This document shows, one piece after another, positions 19,240-27,236 of a stretch of 64,000 nucleotides of DNA. The stretch is from Thermoanaerobaculia bacterium (GTDB taxonomy: Bacteria; Acidobacteriota; Thermoanaerobaculia; Multivoradales; JAIOJS01), in assembly GCA_030429235.1 (NCBI GenBank), contig JAUIDB010000003.1, positions 1-64,000 on the forward strand. Direction: 5' to 3'. A program made the position numbers and the translations under genes. The notes under the pieces were generated by a model. That model did no database searches. It saw only the letters and a list, made by a program, of their open reading frames with translations, and was not told the origin of the DNA. The first letter of the stretch is position 1, and each line of letters opens with the position of its first letter.

Positions 19240-20037
19240 TCAGCCGTAGATCAGCTTCTCGAACAGGAAGATCGCTCGGGTGGGGTCGGTGAACTGCACT
19301 CCCATACCGACGAGCATGTTCTCCCCACCCCCAGGCTCCGGCTGCACGGAGTGCACGACGCGCGCATCGACCCGCACCGGCCGCTCGCCCACGATTCCGA
19401 CTTCGACCTGGACGACTCGATCCAACGGTTCGGGCTCCGGCGTGGGCACGAAGATCCCACCGGTCTTGATATCCCGCTCGAACACCTGCTTGATCTGGTC
19501 CAGATCTCGATAGGTCACCGAGAAGATTGGACGCTCGAGGTCGAGGCTCTCGACCGGAGGTGGACGAAACTCCTCCGCCGTCGGAGCCGGGGCGGCCACC
19601 GGAGTCCCGACCTGGAGGTCCTGAGGGCCTCGCCGCTCGGGAGTCGCCGTCCCCTCCGCGGCGGCCGCGCTCGAAGCGCCCTGCCCAACGGGGCTCTTCG
19701 GTTCCTCTCGCTTCGTGGTCGCCACCATGCTCGGCAACATCGCCTGCACCAACTCGGCCGGCTGCAGGAAGCGTAGCCCCATTCCGGAGGGCCGGATCGA
19801 CTGTAGATGGGCCGGTGTCTTCTGGGCCCTGACCACCACTGCCTCGGCGATGAACCCCTGGCTCGAGTGGATGACCTCGACGCGAAACCGGGTTCCGGGC
19901 GGCGAGACCAGCGGTGTCCGAAGGAAGATGCCCCCGACCGAAATATTGGTCGCCACCGCATGGTGCGGTTTCTCGTTCGGCACACCAAACTTCGCGTCCA
20001 GCTGCCGCGGCCAGCGCTTCTCTCGGCGTCTCTCCAT
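19240..20037 (-). CDS. PilZ-domain protein with two PilZ-like modules
   Basis: A 265-residue protein. The N-terminal PilZ domain has the c-di-GMP motif RREKR (Arg4 and Arg8 form RxxxR) and NISVGG (residues 31-36). A low-complexity Ala/Pro/Glu linker (about 110-165) joins it to a second module near 175-262 (DIKTGGIFVPT ... MGVQFTD) that resembles the non-canonical PilZ type without the RxxxR motif. It is probably a cytosolic c-di-GMP receptor. GAGGA precedes the ATG. Targets are not evident. Confidence 0.86.
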   Translation of the reverse strand: MERRREKRWPRQLDAKFGVPNEKPHHAVATNISVGGIFLRTPLVSPPGTRFRVEVIHSSQGFIAEAVVVRAQKTPAHLQSIRPSGMGLRFLQPAELVQAMLPSMVATTKREEPKSPVGQGASSAAAAEGTATPERRGPQDLQVGTPVAAPAPTAEEFRPPPVESLDLERPIFSVTYRDLDQIKQVFERDIKTGGIFVPTPEPEPLDRVVQVEVGIVGERPVRVDARVVHSVQPEPGGGENMLVGMGVQFTDPTRAIFLFEKLIYG

Positions 20038-20125
20038 CGATCAGTTCCTCGTTGCGGAACAGACATTACCATGAGAGCGCAAGGGATGCCGCCCCGGGGA
20101 GCACCCTGCGTCCGCCTGGTGGGAT

Positions 20126-22642
20126 CTAGACCACGAGATTGATGAGGCGTCCGGGCACCACGATCACCCGTTTCGGCTCCTGGCCAGCCAGCAGCTCCTG
20201 CACTCTCGCGTCGGCCATGGCCGCCGCCTGCATCTCCTCGCGGCTGGCGTCCGGGGGCAGTTGCAAGCGCACTCGCAGCTTCCCGTTGAACTGCACGGGA
20301 ATCTCCACTGTGTCCCGTCGCAACGCATCGGGGTCGGGCGTCGGCCAGGGGGCCTGAAATACGCTGCCGGGAGCTCCTGAGCGGTGCCAGAGTTCCTCGG
20401 CGATGTGCGGAGCCAGGGGCGCCAACGCGCGCACGTCGAGATCGATGGTTTCGACGAGCACGGGAAAATCGTCGTCGCTCCACTGATCCACGGTCCCCAC
20501 TTTGCGCAACGCATTGGTCAACTCCATGAAGGCGGCGATCGCGGTATTGAAGTTGAGATCTCCCTCGAGCGACTGCGTAGTGCGCTCCAAGACCCAGTGG
20601 GCGATGCGGCGCGCCTCCCGAGCCTCGGAGCTGAGCTTCGTGGGGTCCGGCGAGATGTCACGCTGGTAGCGAGGGTCAGCGATTGCCGCCACCAAAAGAT
20701 CCCAGAACCGCTGCACGAAGCGGCGAACGCCATCGATCCCCTTTTCGTTCCAGAGAATCTCGTCGGCCGAGGGAGCGAAGAAGAGCATGGCCAGTCGCGG
20801 CACGTCGACTCCGTCTCGCGCGAACAGATCGGCCGGAGCGATCGCGTTGCCCTTCGACTTCGACATGACGTCGCCGTGCTCGTCCATCACCATGCCATGG
20901 TGGAACAGCCGTACCACGGGCTCCTCCACCGGAACCCAGCCGGCATCGAACAACACCTGCGTGAAGAAGCGGAAGTAGAGCAGATGCCCCGTGGCGTGTT
21001 CGTCGCCTCCGATGTAGTAGTCGACCGGCAACCACTTCCTCGCCTCCTCTTTGTCGAAGGGCTGTTCGTGGTTGTGGGGATCGAGGTAGCGCAAGTGGTA
21101 CCAGGAAGAGTCGACGAAGGTGTCCATCGTATCGGCGTCGCGGTGCGCCGCCCCACCGCACTGTGGGCACTCGGTATGAAAAAACTCAGCCACGTCCTCG
21201 AGGGGCGATCGGCCGGTGGGAACGAAGTTCTCCACGTTGTCGGGAAGCAGGACCGGCAACTGCTCCCGGGGCACGGGTACCACACCACACGCCGCACAGT
21301 GGATCATCGGGATCGGACAGCCCCAGTAGCGCTGGCGGCTGATCAGCCAATCGCGGAGACGGTACTGCGTCTTGCCCCGGCCCACGCCGAGGGCTTCGAG
21401 GTGGGAAATGACGCTACCGATCCCCTCCGGCACTACCGTGCCATCGACCGCCCCCGAACCGACGAGCCGTCCACTCCCCGCGGCCGCTTCGCCGAGGTCC
21501 TCGGAGCGCAGTTCCGCCTCGCCATCTGGTTGGACGACGATGCGAATCGGAAGCTCGTACTTCCGCGCGAACTCGAAGTCGCGCTGGTCGTGAGCTGGCA
21601 CCGCCATGATCGAGCCGGTCCCGTAGCCGGCCAGCACGTAGTCGGCGATCCAGATCGGGACCCGTTCACCGGTCGTCGGGTGGATGGCGAAACCGCCGGT
21701 GAAGACACCGTCCTTGTCGCGCGTCGCGTCGGTCCGCTCGATCTCGGTCTTGGCCCGCGCCTGGGCGACGTAGTCCTCCACGGCGTCCCGACACGCCTCG
21801 GTCGTCACCACCTCGGTCAGCGGATGCTCGGGTGCCAACACCACGAACGTAGCCCCCCACAAAGTATCGGGGCGCGTCGTGAAGACGGTCAGGGTGTCTC
21901 CGCCTTCCGCCAGTGTGAAGTCGATTTCGGCCCCCTCGCTGCGTCCGATCCAGGCCCGCTGTTGCTTGACCGTTCCGTCGGGCCACTCGGTGAGCTGATC
22001 GAGATTGTCGAGCAGGCGATCGGCGTAGTCCGTGATGCGGAAGAACCACTGTTCGAGGTTCCGCTTCTCCACCGGAGTGTCTGGATGCCGCCAGCAACAC
22101 CCTCCGACCACGTGCTCGTTGGCCAGAACGGTCTGGTCGATCGGGCACCAGTTGACTTCGGCGTTGGCGCGGTAGGCCAGACCCCGCTCGTACAGCAAGA
22201 GGAACATCCACTGGGTGAACTTGTAGAAGTCCTCCCGACAGGTCATCACCTCGCGATCCCAGTCGTAGGAGATCCCCATCTGCTGCAGCGAGCCACGAGA
22301 CTTCTCGATGTTGGCGAAGGTCCACTCGCCGGGCTGGATTCCGTGCTTGATGGCGGCGTTTTCGGCCGGCAGCCCGAAGGCGTCCCAGCCGAAGGGGTGC
22401 AGAACATCCTTGCCCTGCATCTTCTGATAGCGGGCAACCACATCGCCGATCGAGTAGTTCCGGAAGTGTCCCATGTGGATGTCGCCGGACGGGTAGGCGA
22501 ACATCTCCAGCATGTAGTACTTGTCCGCCGGATCGTCGGGCGTACGGTCGAGTTCCTGGTCCAGCCACTGCTTCCGCCACCTGGGTTCGAAGGTGCGGGG
22601 ATCGAAACGGTCTGGATCGGGAGTCTCTGTGGGATCGGCCAT
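20126..22642 (-). CDS. leuS: Leucyl-tRNA synthetase
   Basis: An 838-residue class I aminoacyl-tRNA synthetase. The HIGH-type motif is HMGH (56-59) in AYPSGDIHMGHFRNYS. The CP1 editing domain contains TTRPDTLWGATFVVLAPEHP. The KMSKS loop is VMSKSKGN. The tRNA-binding C-terminal domain is present, so the gene is complete. It charges tRNA-Leu. It has a clear AAGGAG before ATG 22642. The 341 bp upstream region holds an AT-rich promoter-like patch and a nested hairpin, so regulation in the leader is possible. It stands between the lolC/E-type gene and the PilZ gene on the same strand. Confidence 0.98.
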   Translation of the reverse strand: MADPTETPDPDRFDPRTFEPRWRKQWLDQELDRTPDDPADKYYMLEMFAYPSGDIHMGHFRNYSIGDVVARYQKMQGKDVLHPFGWDAFGLPAENAAIKHGIQPGEWTFANIEKSRGSLQQMGISYDWDREVMTCREDFYKFTQWMFLLLYERGLAYRANAEVNWCPIDQTVLANEHVVGGCCWRHPDTPVEKRNLEQWFFRITDYADRLLDNLDQLTEWPDGTVKQQRAWIGRSEGAEIDFTLAEGGDTLTVFTTRPDTLWGATFVVLAPEHPLTEVVTTEACRDAVEDYVAQARAKTEIERTDATRDKDGVFTGGFAIHPTTGERVPIWIADYVLAGYGTGSIMAVPAHDQRDFEFARKYELPIRIVVQPDGEAELRSEDLGEAAAGSGRLVGSGAVDGTVVPEGIGSVISHLEALGVGRGKTQYRLRDWLISRQRYWGCPIPMIHCAACGVVPVPREQLPVLLPDNVENFVPTGRSPLEDVAEFFHTECPQCGGAAHRDADTMDTFVDSSWYHLRYLDPHNHEQPFDKEEARKWLPVDYYIGGDEHATGHLLYFRFFTQVLFDAGWVPVEEPVVRLFHHGMVMDEHGDVMSKSKGNAIAPADLFARDGVDVPRLAMLFFAPSADEILWNEKGIDGVRRFVQRFWDLLVAAIADPRYQRDISPDPTKLSSEAREARRIAHWVLERTTQSLEGDLNFNTAIAAFMELTNALRKVGTVDQWSDDDFPVLVETIDLDVRALAPLAPHIAEELWHRSGAPGSVFQAPWPTPDPDALRRDTVEIPVQFNGKLRVRLQLPPDASREEMQAAAMADARVQELLAGQEPKRVIVVPGRLINLVV

Positions 22643-22729
22643 CGCTTGTGCTCTCCTTGCTCCGCGTCGACGAAAAGCGCCGCGGATAAGTGCCGCATTC
22701 TACCTGGCCACGCTGGTCTCTCGCATCTG

Positions 22730-22778
22730 CTCCCCAGAACGAGGAAGAGGGGCCGCCGGAGCAGCCCCTCTTGGGGAG
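22730..22778 (-). promoter_or_regulatory. Nested stem-loop in the leuS leader
   Basis: Outer arms CTCCCCA (22730-22736) and TGGGGAG (22772-22778), and inner arms AGAGGGGC (22746-22753) and GCCCCTCT (22764-22771), are perfectly complementary. The structure lies about 90 bases before leuS and 200 bases after the permease stop. No T-run follows, and no T-box sequence or leucine-rich leader peptide was found. A terminator of the upstream gene is the alternative. Confidence 0.5.
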
Positions 22779-22934
22779 ATCACCGTTATGGCCGGCGATC
22801 GGGGGTAGGAAATGGGGTGGGACGGGACCTCAGCCGATGTTTCGGTTTGGGATCTCGCCTTGGGCTACCGACGTCCCGACGGTCGTCGAGGGCCGGCTTC
22901 CCGGCGGGAGAGGGACCGTGTGATCCCTCGTTCA

Positions 22935-22940
22935 TATATA
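22935..22940 (-). promoter_or_regulatory. Candidate -10 element for leuS
   Basis: TATATA stands in an isolated AT-rich patch (22930-22950) inside GC-rich DNA. Transcription from here would give leuS a leader of roughly 285 nt. No convincing -35 is seen. Confidence 0.3.
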
Positions 22941-22983
22941 CGAAACAACCGACAGACCGGTTTACATTCCCGAATCGCCTTCC

Positions 22984-24219
22984 CTACTCGTAGCCGAGGG
23001 CTGCCGCGGTATCGACCCGGCTGGCGCGCAGGGCTGGCAGCAGACAAGCCAACGTCGTGACCGCCAGCGCGAAGGTAGCGATCGCCAGGCAATCCGCCGC
23101 GGCGACGCGGAACGGTACAGAGCTCACGAAGTAGATTTCGGCCACCTCGGGATCGAAACGAATCACCTCGAAACGGGTCAGGAACCAACAGAGCAAGGAA
23201 CCCGAACCGAGGCCCAGGGCCACGCCCGCTGCCCCGAGGACGAATCCGTAGGAGACGAAGATCGTCGCCAGGTCTCGCTGTCGCATGCCGAGGGCCTTTA
23301 GCACTCCGACCTCACGCATCCGCTCACGCACCAGCACCATGAGCGACGAAGCCACGTTGAAGGTCGAGACCACCACGATCAGACCTAGCAGGAAGAAGAG
23401 CAGGAGCTGCTGCAGTTTCAACGCCGAGAAAAGCTCCCGATTCATCTGCTGCCAGTCCGTCACCAGGAAGTTCGCCCCCAGCACCTCCCGCACGGTCTCG
23501 GCGATCTGCGGTGCGGCAGCCGGGTCGACCACCGCGATCTCGTACAAGCTAGCCGCTCCCGCCTGTCCGGAGATTCCCTCCACCAGAGTCCGGTCCACCA
23601 CGGCCCAGCTGCGATCGAACTCCGCGAAGCCAGTCCGGTAGGTACCGGTGACGCGCACCGACCGGTAGGCAAACTTGGGACGCGCTTCGGCGAAGCCGAG
23701 CGCGGCCAGACGCAAGCGATCACCCACCTCCACCGAAAGGGCGGCGGCGAGGTCGTCTCCCAGCACGATGCCAGCCACTCCCGCAGAGTCGACGGTCAGA
23801 TCGGGAGCGTCACCGGCCAAGGAGTCCCCGTCACCTCCGGCACCCCGGAGCGTCACGGACTCCCCCAGACCTCCCGAGGGGCTCAGTGTCCCCTGCCCAT
23901 AGGCGATCTCGCGCACCGACACCACCTCGGGCAGCGCCCGCAATCGGCCCAACTCCCCGTCCCCCACCCCCGCCTCCAACTCTCCGGGGGCCAGCGGGTA
24001 GGCGAGAATCGCAGCGTTGCCGGTGATCAATTTGCGCTCGAGATCCTCGCGGTAGCCCGTCAGCAGTGCCATCGCCACGGTCATGGCCAGCACCCCCACG
24101 GCGACCGACACCAGCGCGGCCAGGGCGGTGCGATGGAGCAGGCGACTCGATCGGCCCCGCAAATAGCGCCAGGCGATCTGCCGACCGAGACCGCGTCCGG
24201 AACTGCCTGGTGCCCTCAT
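22984..24219 (-). CDS. LolC/LolE-type ABC transporter permease (FtsX/MacB family)
   Basis: A 411-residue inner-membrane protein. It has one N-terminal helix (about 29-52), a large periplasmic domain of about 200 residues, and three C-terminal helices. The order and length match LolC/E, which extract lipoproteins from the inner membrane for delivery to LolA. Family pieces are LARQIAWRYLRGR-like at the start, the VASSLMVLVRERMREVGVLKALGM loop, and PALRASRVDTAAALGYE at the end. The partner ATPase LolD is not adjacent. A TATGAT hexamer ends six bases before the ATG with no ribosome-binding site, suggesting a leaderless transcript. A MacB-type exporter permease cannot be excluded. Confidence 0.86.
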   Translation of the reverse strand: MRAPGSSGRGLGRQIAWRYLRGRSSRLLHRTALAALVSVAVGVLAMTVAMALLTGYREDLERKLITGNAAILAYPLAPGELEAGVGDGELGRLRALPEVVSVREIAYGQGTLSPSGGLGESVTLRGAGGDGDSLAGDAPDLTVDSAGVAGIVLGDDLAAALSVEVGDRLRLAALGFAEARPKFAYRSVRVTGTYRTGFAEFDRSWAVVDRTLVEGISGQAGAASLYEIAVVDPAAAPQIAETVREVLGANFLVTDWQQMNRELFSALKLQQLLLFFLLGLIVVVSTFNVASSLMVLVRERMREVGVLKALGMRQRDLATIFVSYGFVLGAAGVALGLGSGSLLCWFLTRFEVIRFDPEVAEIYFVSSVPFRVAAADCLAIATFALAVTTLACLLPALRASRVDTAAALGYE

Positions 24220-24225
24220 TGCGCT

Positions 24226-24231
24226 ATCATA
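24226..24231 (-). promoter_or_regulatory. -10 element placed six bases before the permease start
   Basis: TATGAT followed by six bases and ATG on the minus strand, with no Shine-Dalgarno sequence. This fits the TANNNT pattern described for leaderless bacterial genes. Confidence 0.45.
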
Positions 24232-24333
24232 AGGTGGTTGGCGAGCTTCGCTCGACCGACGGGATTTCACGCTCAAGCACCACGCCCGCGCCCAACTCGG
24301 TTCCTCCGGGCGTCCACCAGGAAAGGCCTCACC

Positions 24334-25098
24334 ATGCGTCTGTGCCGAACCACGCTACTCACCCTGGCCCTGTCATTGATCGGCAATGCCGTCTTTGCCT
24401 ACACCATCTACCTGAAGGATGGATCCCAGTTGATTTCGAAGGAGAAATACACGGTCGAAGACGGTCGGGCCGTCATCATCCTATCGACCGGTACCCAGAC
24501 CTCGATCGCGATGGAAGAGATCGATGTCGAGCGAACCGAGGCCGCCAACGACGTCGACTACGGTGGCGTGGTGGTGCTCGACGATGCCTCGGTCAAGACC
24601 ATCCCCAGCCAGACGCGCACCGAGGAACGGCCCACGCTCGCCCAGATGATCCAGCCCAGTGGTCGCAACCAACTCGAGCGAAGCACCGATCGCGAGCCCA
24701 GCGAAGCGGTCGATCCTCTGGCGGCCAGCCAGGACCTGTCTCGCACCCGTCGTACTCCCTACCGGCAGCTCGATGTCGGCAACCAGATCGAACAGCTCCT
24801 ACGGTCCCGCGGAGTCGACCAGGTATCGCTCTACCAGGGCACGCGACCACGCCGTGTCCTCGTCGACATCACGACGAACAACGAAGCCGCGGTGTTCAGA
24901 GCACTCGAAGCGACGGCAAAGGCGGTCACCACACTCGCCAACCAGCGCCCCGACGAAGTCGAAGCGTTCGAGGTCTATATGCAGACCGACCGCCGAGTGC
25001 GCGCCGGGCAGTTCCTGATGACGCCGGACAAGGCGAGCGAACTGATCAGCGGCACGATCGAAGCGGGAGAGTTCTTCCTGCGCCATGTCCAGTTCTGA
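24334..25098 (+). CDS. Exported protein of unknown function
   Basis: A 254-residue protein with a signal peptide (MRLCRTTLLTLALSLIGNAVFA). The N-terminal mature part reads YTIYLKDGSQLISKEKYTVEDGRAV, a short beta module often seen in secreted proteins of this kind of genome. Next come an IDVERTEAAN turn, a disordered middle, and a C-terminal alpha/beta part (RVLVDITTNNEAAVFRALEATAKAV). No catalytic motif is visible. It lies 81 bp upstream of the receiver-LpxC gene on the same strand and may be cotranscribed with it. Confidence 0.75.
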   Translation: MRLCRTTLLTLALSLIGNAVFAYTIYLKDGSQLISKEKYTVEDGRAVIILSTGTQTSIAMEEIDVERTEAANDVDYGGVVVLDDASVKTIPSQTRTEERPTLAQMIQPSGRNQLERSTDREPSEAVDPLAASQDLSRTRRTPYRQLDVGNQIEQLLRSRGVDQVSLYQGTRPRRVLVDITTNNEAAVFRALEATAKAVTTLANQRPDEVEAFEVYMQTDRRVRAGQFLMTPDKASELISGTIEAGEFFLRHVQF

Positions 25099-25179
25099 AC
25101 CGGGCGGAACGCCCCTGTTTCGAGTCCTCACCTGACCGGCTCCGCCCCCTAGCCCCGCGACCTCCAGGACCCGAATCCC

Positions 25180-26472
25180 ATGCCACCGAAAGTACTGATC
25201 GTCGATGATCAGCCGTCGATCCTGACCATGGTGTCAGCGATTCTCGGCGACGAAGGGTACGAAACCGTCAGCACCGAGACCGGGTCGGAAGCGCTCACGC
25301 TCTACGAACGAGAGTCACCCGACGTCGTCTTCCTCGACGTCTGGCTCGCCGATCTCGACGGACTGCAGATTCTCGAAGCCCTTCGCGAACGCGATCCCGA
25401 TGCGGCGGTCGTGATGATCTCTGGCCACGGAACGGCCTCGACCGCCGTCATGGCGATGAAGATGGGGGCCTGCGACTTCATCGAGAAGCCGCTCTCCTAC
25501 GCCCAGGTCGTACAGGCTGCGGCCGGAGCCCTGGCCCGCCGCAGTCCCGAGACGGGCCCTCCGGCCCCGAGCATCGGGGACGATCGACTGGTCGAGACCG
25601 GAGAACTCAAGGTCCCGCCGCTCCTCCCCCTGCTGCGCGCCGGGAAACTCCGACAGCGCACTCTCCGGCAAAGTACCGTGGTCTACGGTCTGGGGCTTCA
25701 TTCGGGAACCCGTACCGGGATGGCGCTCCAACCGTTGCCCGCCGAGAGCGGGATCCACATCGTGACCCTGCCCTCTCGAACCCATATCCCGGTCCACGTC
25801 TCGAGTGTGGCTGATACGGACTACGCGACAACGCTATCGCGTGAGGGTCAAGAGATCCGTACCGTCGAACACCTGCTCTCGGCGCTCCACGCCTACGGAG
25901 TGAGCAATCTCCTGATCAAGGTCCACGGCGAAATCCCGGTTCTGGACGGGTCGGCGATCGAATTCTGCGATCTTCTGGAAGAGGTTGGTCTCATTGAGCA
26001 GGACGCTGCCCTGCCGGAGTTGGTCATCGACCGGCGCTACGAAGTCGGCAACGGCACGAAGAGCCTGGTCATCGAACCCGCCGACACCTTCTCCGTGAGC
26101 TACACCCTGAGCTACCCCCCGCCGATCGGCGACCAGTTCCACGAGTTCACCCTGAGTTCGCCGGCAGCGTTTCGGGCGGAGATCGCCCCCGCCCGTACGT
26201 TCGGTTTCATGCGCGACGTCAAGATGATGAACGAGCTGGGTCTCGGCTCCGGCGGTCGACTCGACAACTTCATCCTGGTCGGTGAAGACAATGTCATCAA
26301 CACCGAACTGCGGTTTCCCGACGAGTTCGTCCGCCACAAGATCCTCGACATCGTCGGCGATCTCTACCTACTGGGCTACCCCATTCGTGGCAAGGTCACG
26401 GCCCGGTTCACGGGACACCGGGACAACATCGCGATTTTGCGCGAAATCGTCGGCGCTACTGCCCGAAGTTGA
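25180..26472 (+). CDS. lpxC: Response-regulator receiver domain fused to UDP-3-O-acyl-GlcNAc deacetylase (LpxC)
   Basis: A 430-residue fusion. Residues 4-120 form a CheY/NtrC-type receiver with acidic pair Asp9-Asp10, phosphoacceptor Asp53 (VFLDVW), Ser81 and Lys103 (EKP). Residues about 155-428 are a complete LpxC, the zinc enzyme for the committed step of lipid A synthesis. It has GLHSG, zinc ligands His231 (TVEHL), His386 and Asp390 (RHKILDIVGD), the general base Glu230, Lys387, Asp394 and the late His413 (TGHRDN). All key residues are present in both halves. LpxC is normally a stand-alone enzyme of about 300 residues; in E. coli its level is set by FtsH proteolysis. Here phosphorylation could control activity directly. 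No sensor kinase is adjacent. The reading frame is continuous and there is no internal RBS-ATG at the junction. Confidence 0.95.
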   Translation: MPPKVLIVDDQPSILTMVSAILGDEGYETVSTETGSEALTLYERESPDVVFLDVWLADLDGLQILEALRERDPDAAVVMISGHGTASTAVMAMKMGACDFIEKPLSYAQVVQAAAGALARRSPETGPPAPSIGDDRLVETGELKVPPLLPLLRAGKLRQRTLRQSTVVYGLGLHSGTRTGMALQPLPAESGIHIVTLPSRTHIPVHVSSVADTDYATTLSREGQEIRTVEHLLSALHAYGVSNLLIKVHGEIPVLDGSAIEFCDLLEEVGLIEQDAALPELVIDRRYEVGNGTKSLVIEPADTFSVSYTLSYPPPIGDQFHEFTLSSPAAFRAEIAPARTFGFMRDVKMMNELGLGSGGRLDNFILVGEDNVINTELRFPDEFVRHKILDIVGDLYLLGYPIRGKVTARFTGHRDNIAILREIVGATARS

Positions 26473-26752
26473 TGGCGCCGGGATTGCCTCCCTGGGTCGG
26501 AGGCGGGGGGTCGTCGAACACGACGACGTAGAGTCCGATGGCCAGAGCCGCGGCCCCGGCCACGATGAGCCCGATCTGGCGGCCGAACTGAAACCCCGCG
26601 GCCAGAGCCAGTGTGACTCCCACGATCCCCAGGATGCGGATCTTGAGAGCTCGGCGAGCCCCCTCGGCTCCGCCAGTCAGTTCGCAGCAGCGCTTGTACT
26701 TCTCGCCACTGCCGCACGGGCAGGGCGCGTTCCGCGGTACCGCGGTCGACAC
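26456..26752 (-). CDS. SEC-C motif membrane protein
   Basis: A 98-residue protein. The N-terminus has the SEC-C zinc motif APCPCGSGEKYKRCC, as at the SecA C-terminus, followed by two hydrophobic helices (IRILGIVGVTLALAAGF and IGLIVAGAAALAIGLYVVV) and a proline-rich tail. The GTG start shares one base with the stop of the upstream PilZ gene (TAGTG), so the two are translationally coupled. The 3' end overlaps the convergent receiver-LpxC gene by 17 bases. The function is unknown. Confidence 0.8.
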   Translation of the reverse strand: MSTAVPRNAPCPCGSGEKYKRCCELTGGAEGARRALKIRILGIVGVTLALAAGFQFGRQIGLIVAGAAALAIGLYVVVFDDPPPPTQGGNPGAINFGQ

Positions 26753-27075
26753 TAGACGGCCTCCAACAGTCCGTTCAGGATCTCGCGATCACCGGGGTCG
26801 AGCTCCCCGAACTCCACGCCGACCTCGTACCGCTGATCCTCGGCCTGTCGGGAGTACACGACACGGGCCCGCGCCTGAACCACCCGCTGCTCCACCGAGA
26901 TGAGAAGCTCGAGGATTTCCCCGGCGTCGATCGGCTCCCGACTCAGGAAGCTGCAGCCGCCAAGACTCAGGGTTCGAGTCGGAACAAAAGCCTCGTCACC
27001 GTCGCTCGTCTCCTTGACCAGCACGGCGTTGCGACTGGGCACTCTGGGGAATCTCCGACTCTCGTCGTTGGGCAT
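26752..27075 (-). CDS. PilZ-domain protein
   Basis: A 107-residue single PilZ domain. RRFPRVPSR at the N-terminus supplies the RxxxR c-di-GMP arm (Arg7/Arg8 to Arg11), and LSLGGCSF matches the (D/N)xSxGG element with Leu instead of Asp/Asn at the first position. The C-terminus has YEVGVEFGELDPGDREIL. The start is ATG 27075 with a strong GAGGAGG. It is coupled to the SEC-C gene by a one-base overlap. It is likely a small c-di-GMP receptor or a derived, non-binding form. Confidence 0.84.
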   Translation of the reverse strand: MPNDESRRFPRVPSRNAVLVKETSDGDEAFVPTRTLSLGGCSFLSREPIDAGEILELLISVEQRVVQARARVVYSRQAEDQRYEVGVEFGELDPGDREILNGLLEAV

Positions 27076-27236
27076 GCCACCTCCTCGCAGCGTTGGATCT
27101 CCTGCCCGAACTCTACTCCACGGCCCAGGTGGGCGGCAAGGAATCTCACCACTCCCGACGACGTGCAGCGGCCCACCGTCCAGGGAGTTGGCCCGCCCTC
27201 GCGGGGTCGGCACCGTGGCCGGAGCCAGACGCCAAC

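Noticed and set aside
22643-22983. T-box or leucine attenuator before leuS
   Set aside because: No T-box GGTGG-type core in the sense strand, no terminator T-run, and the only short leader frame (eight codons near 22720) has no leucine codons.
20384-22993. Long open frame of about 869 codons antisense to leuS
   Set aside because: LeuS is certain from its motifs. The antisense frame has no homology-like segments, signal or start context.
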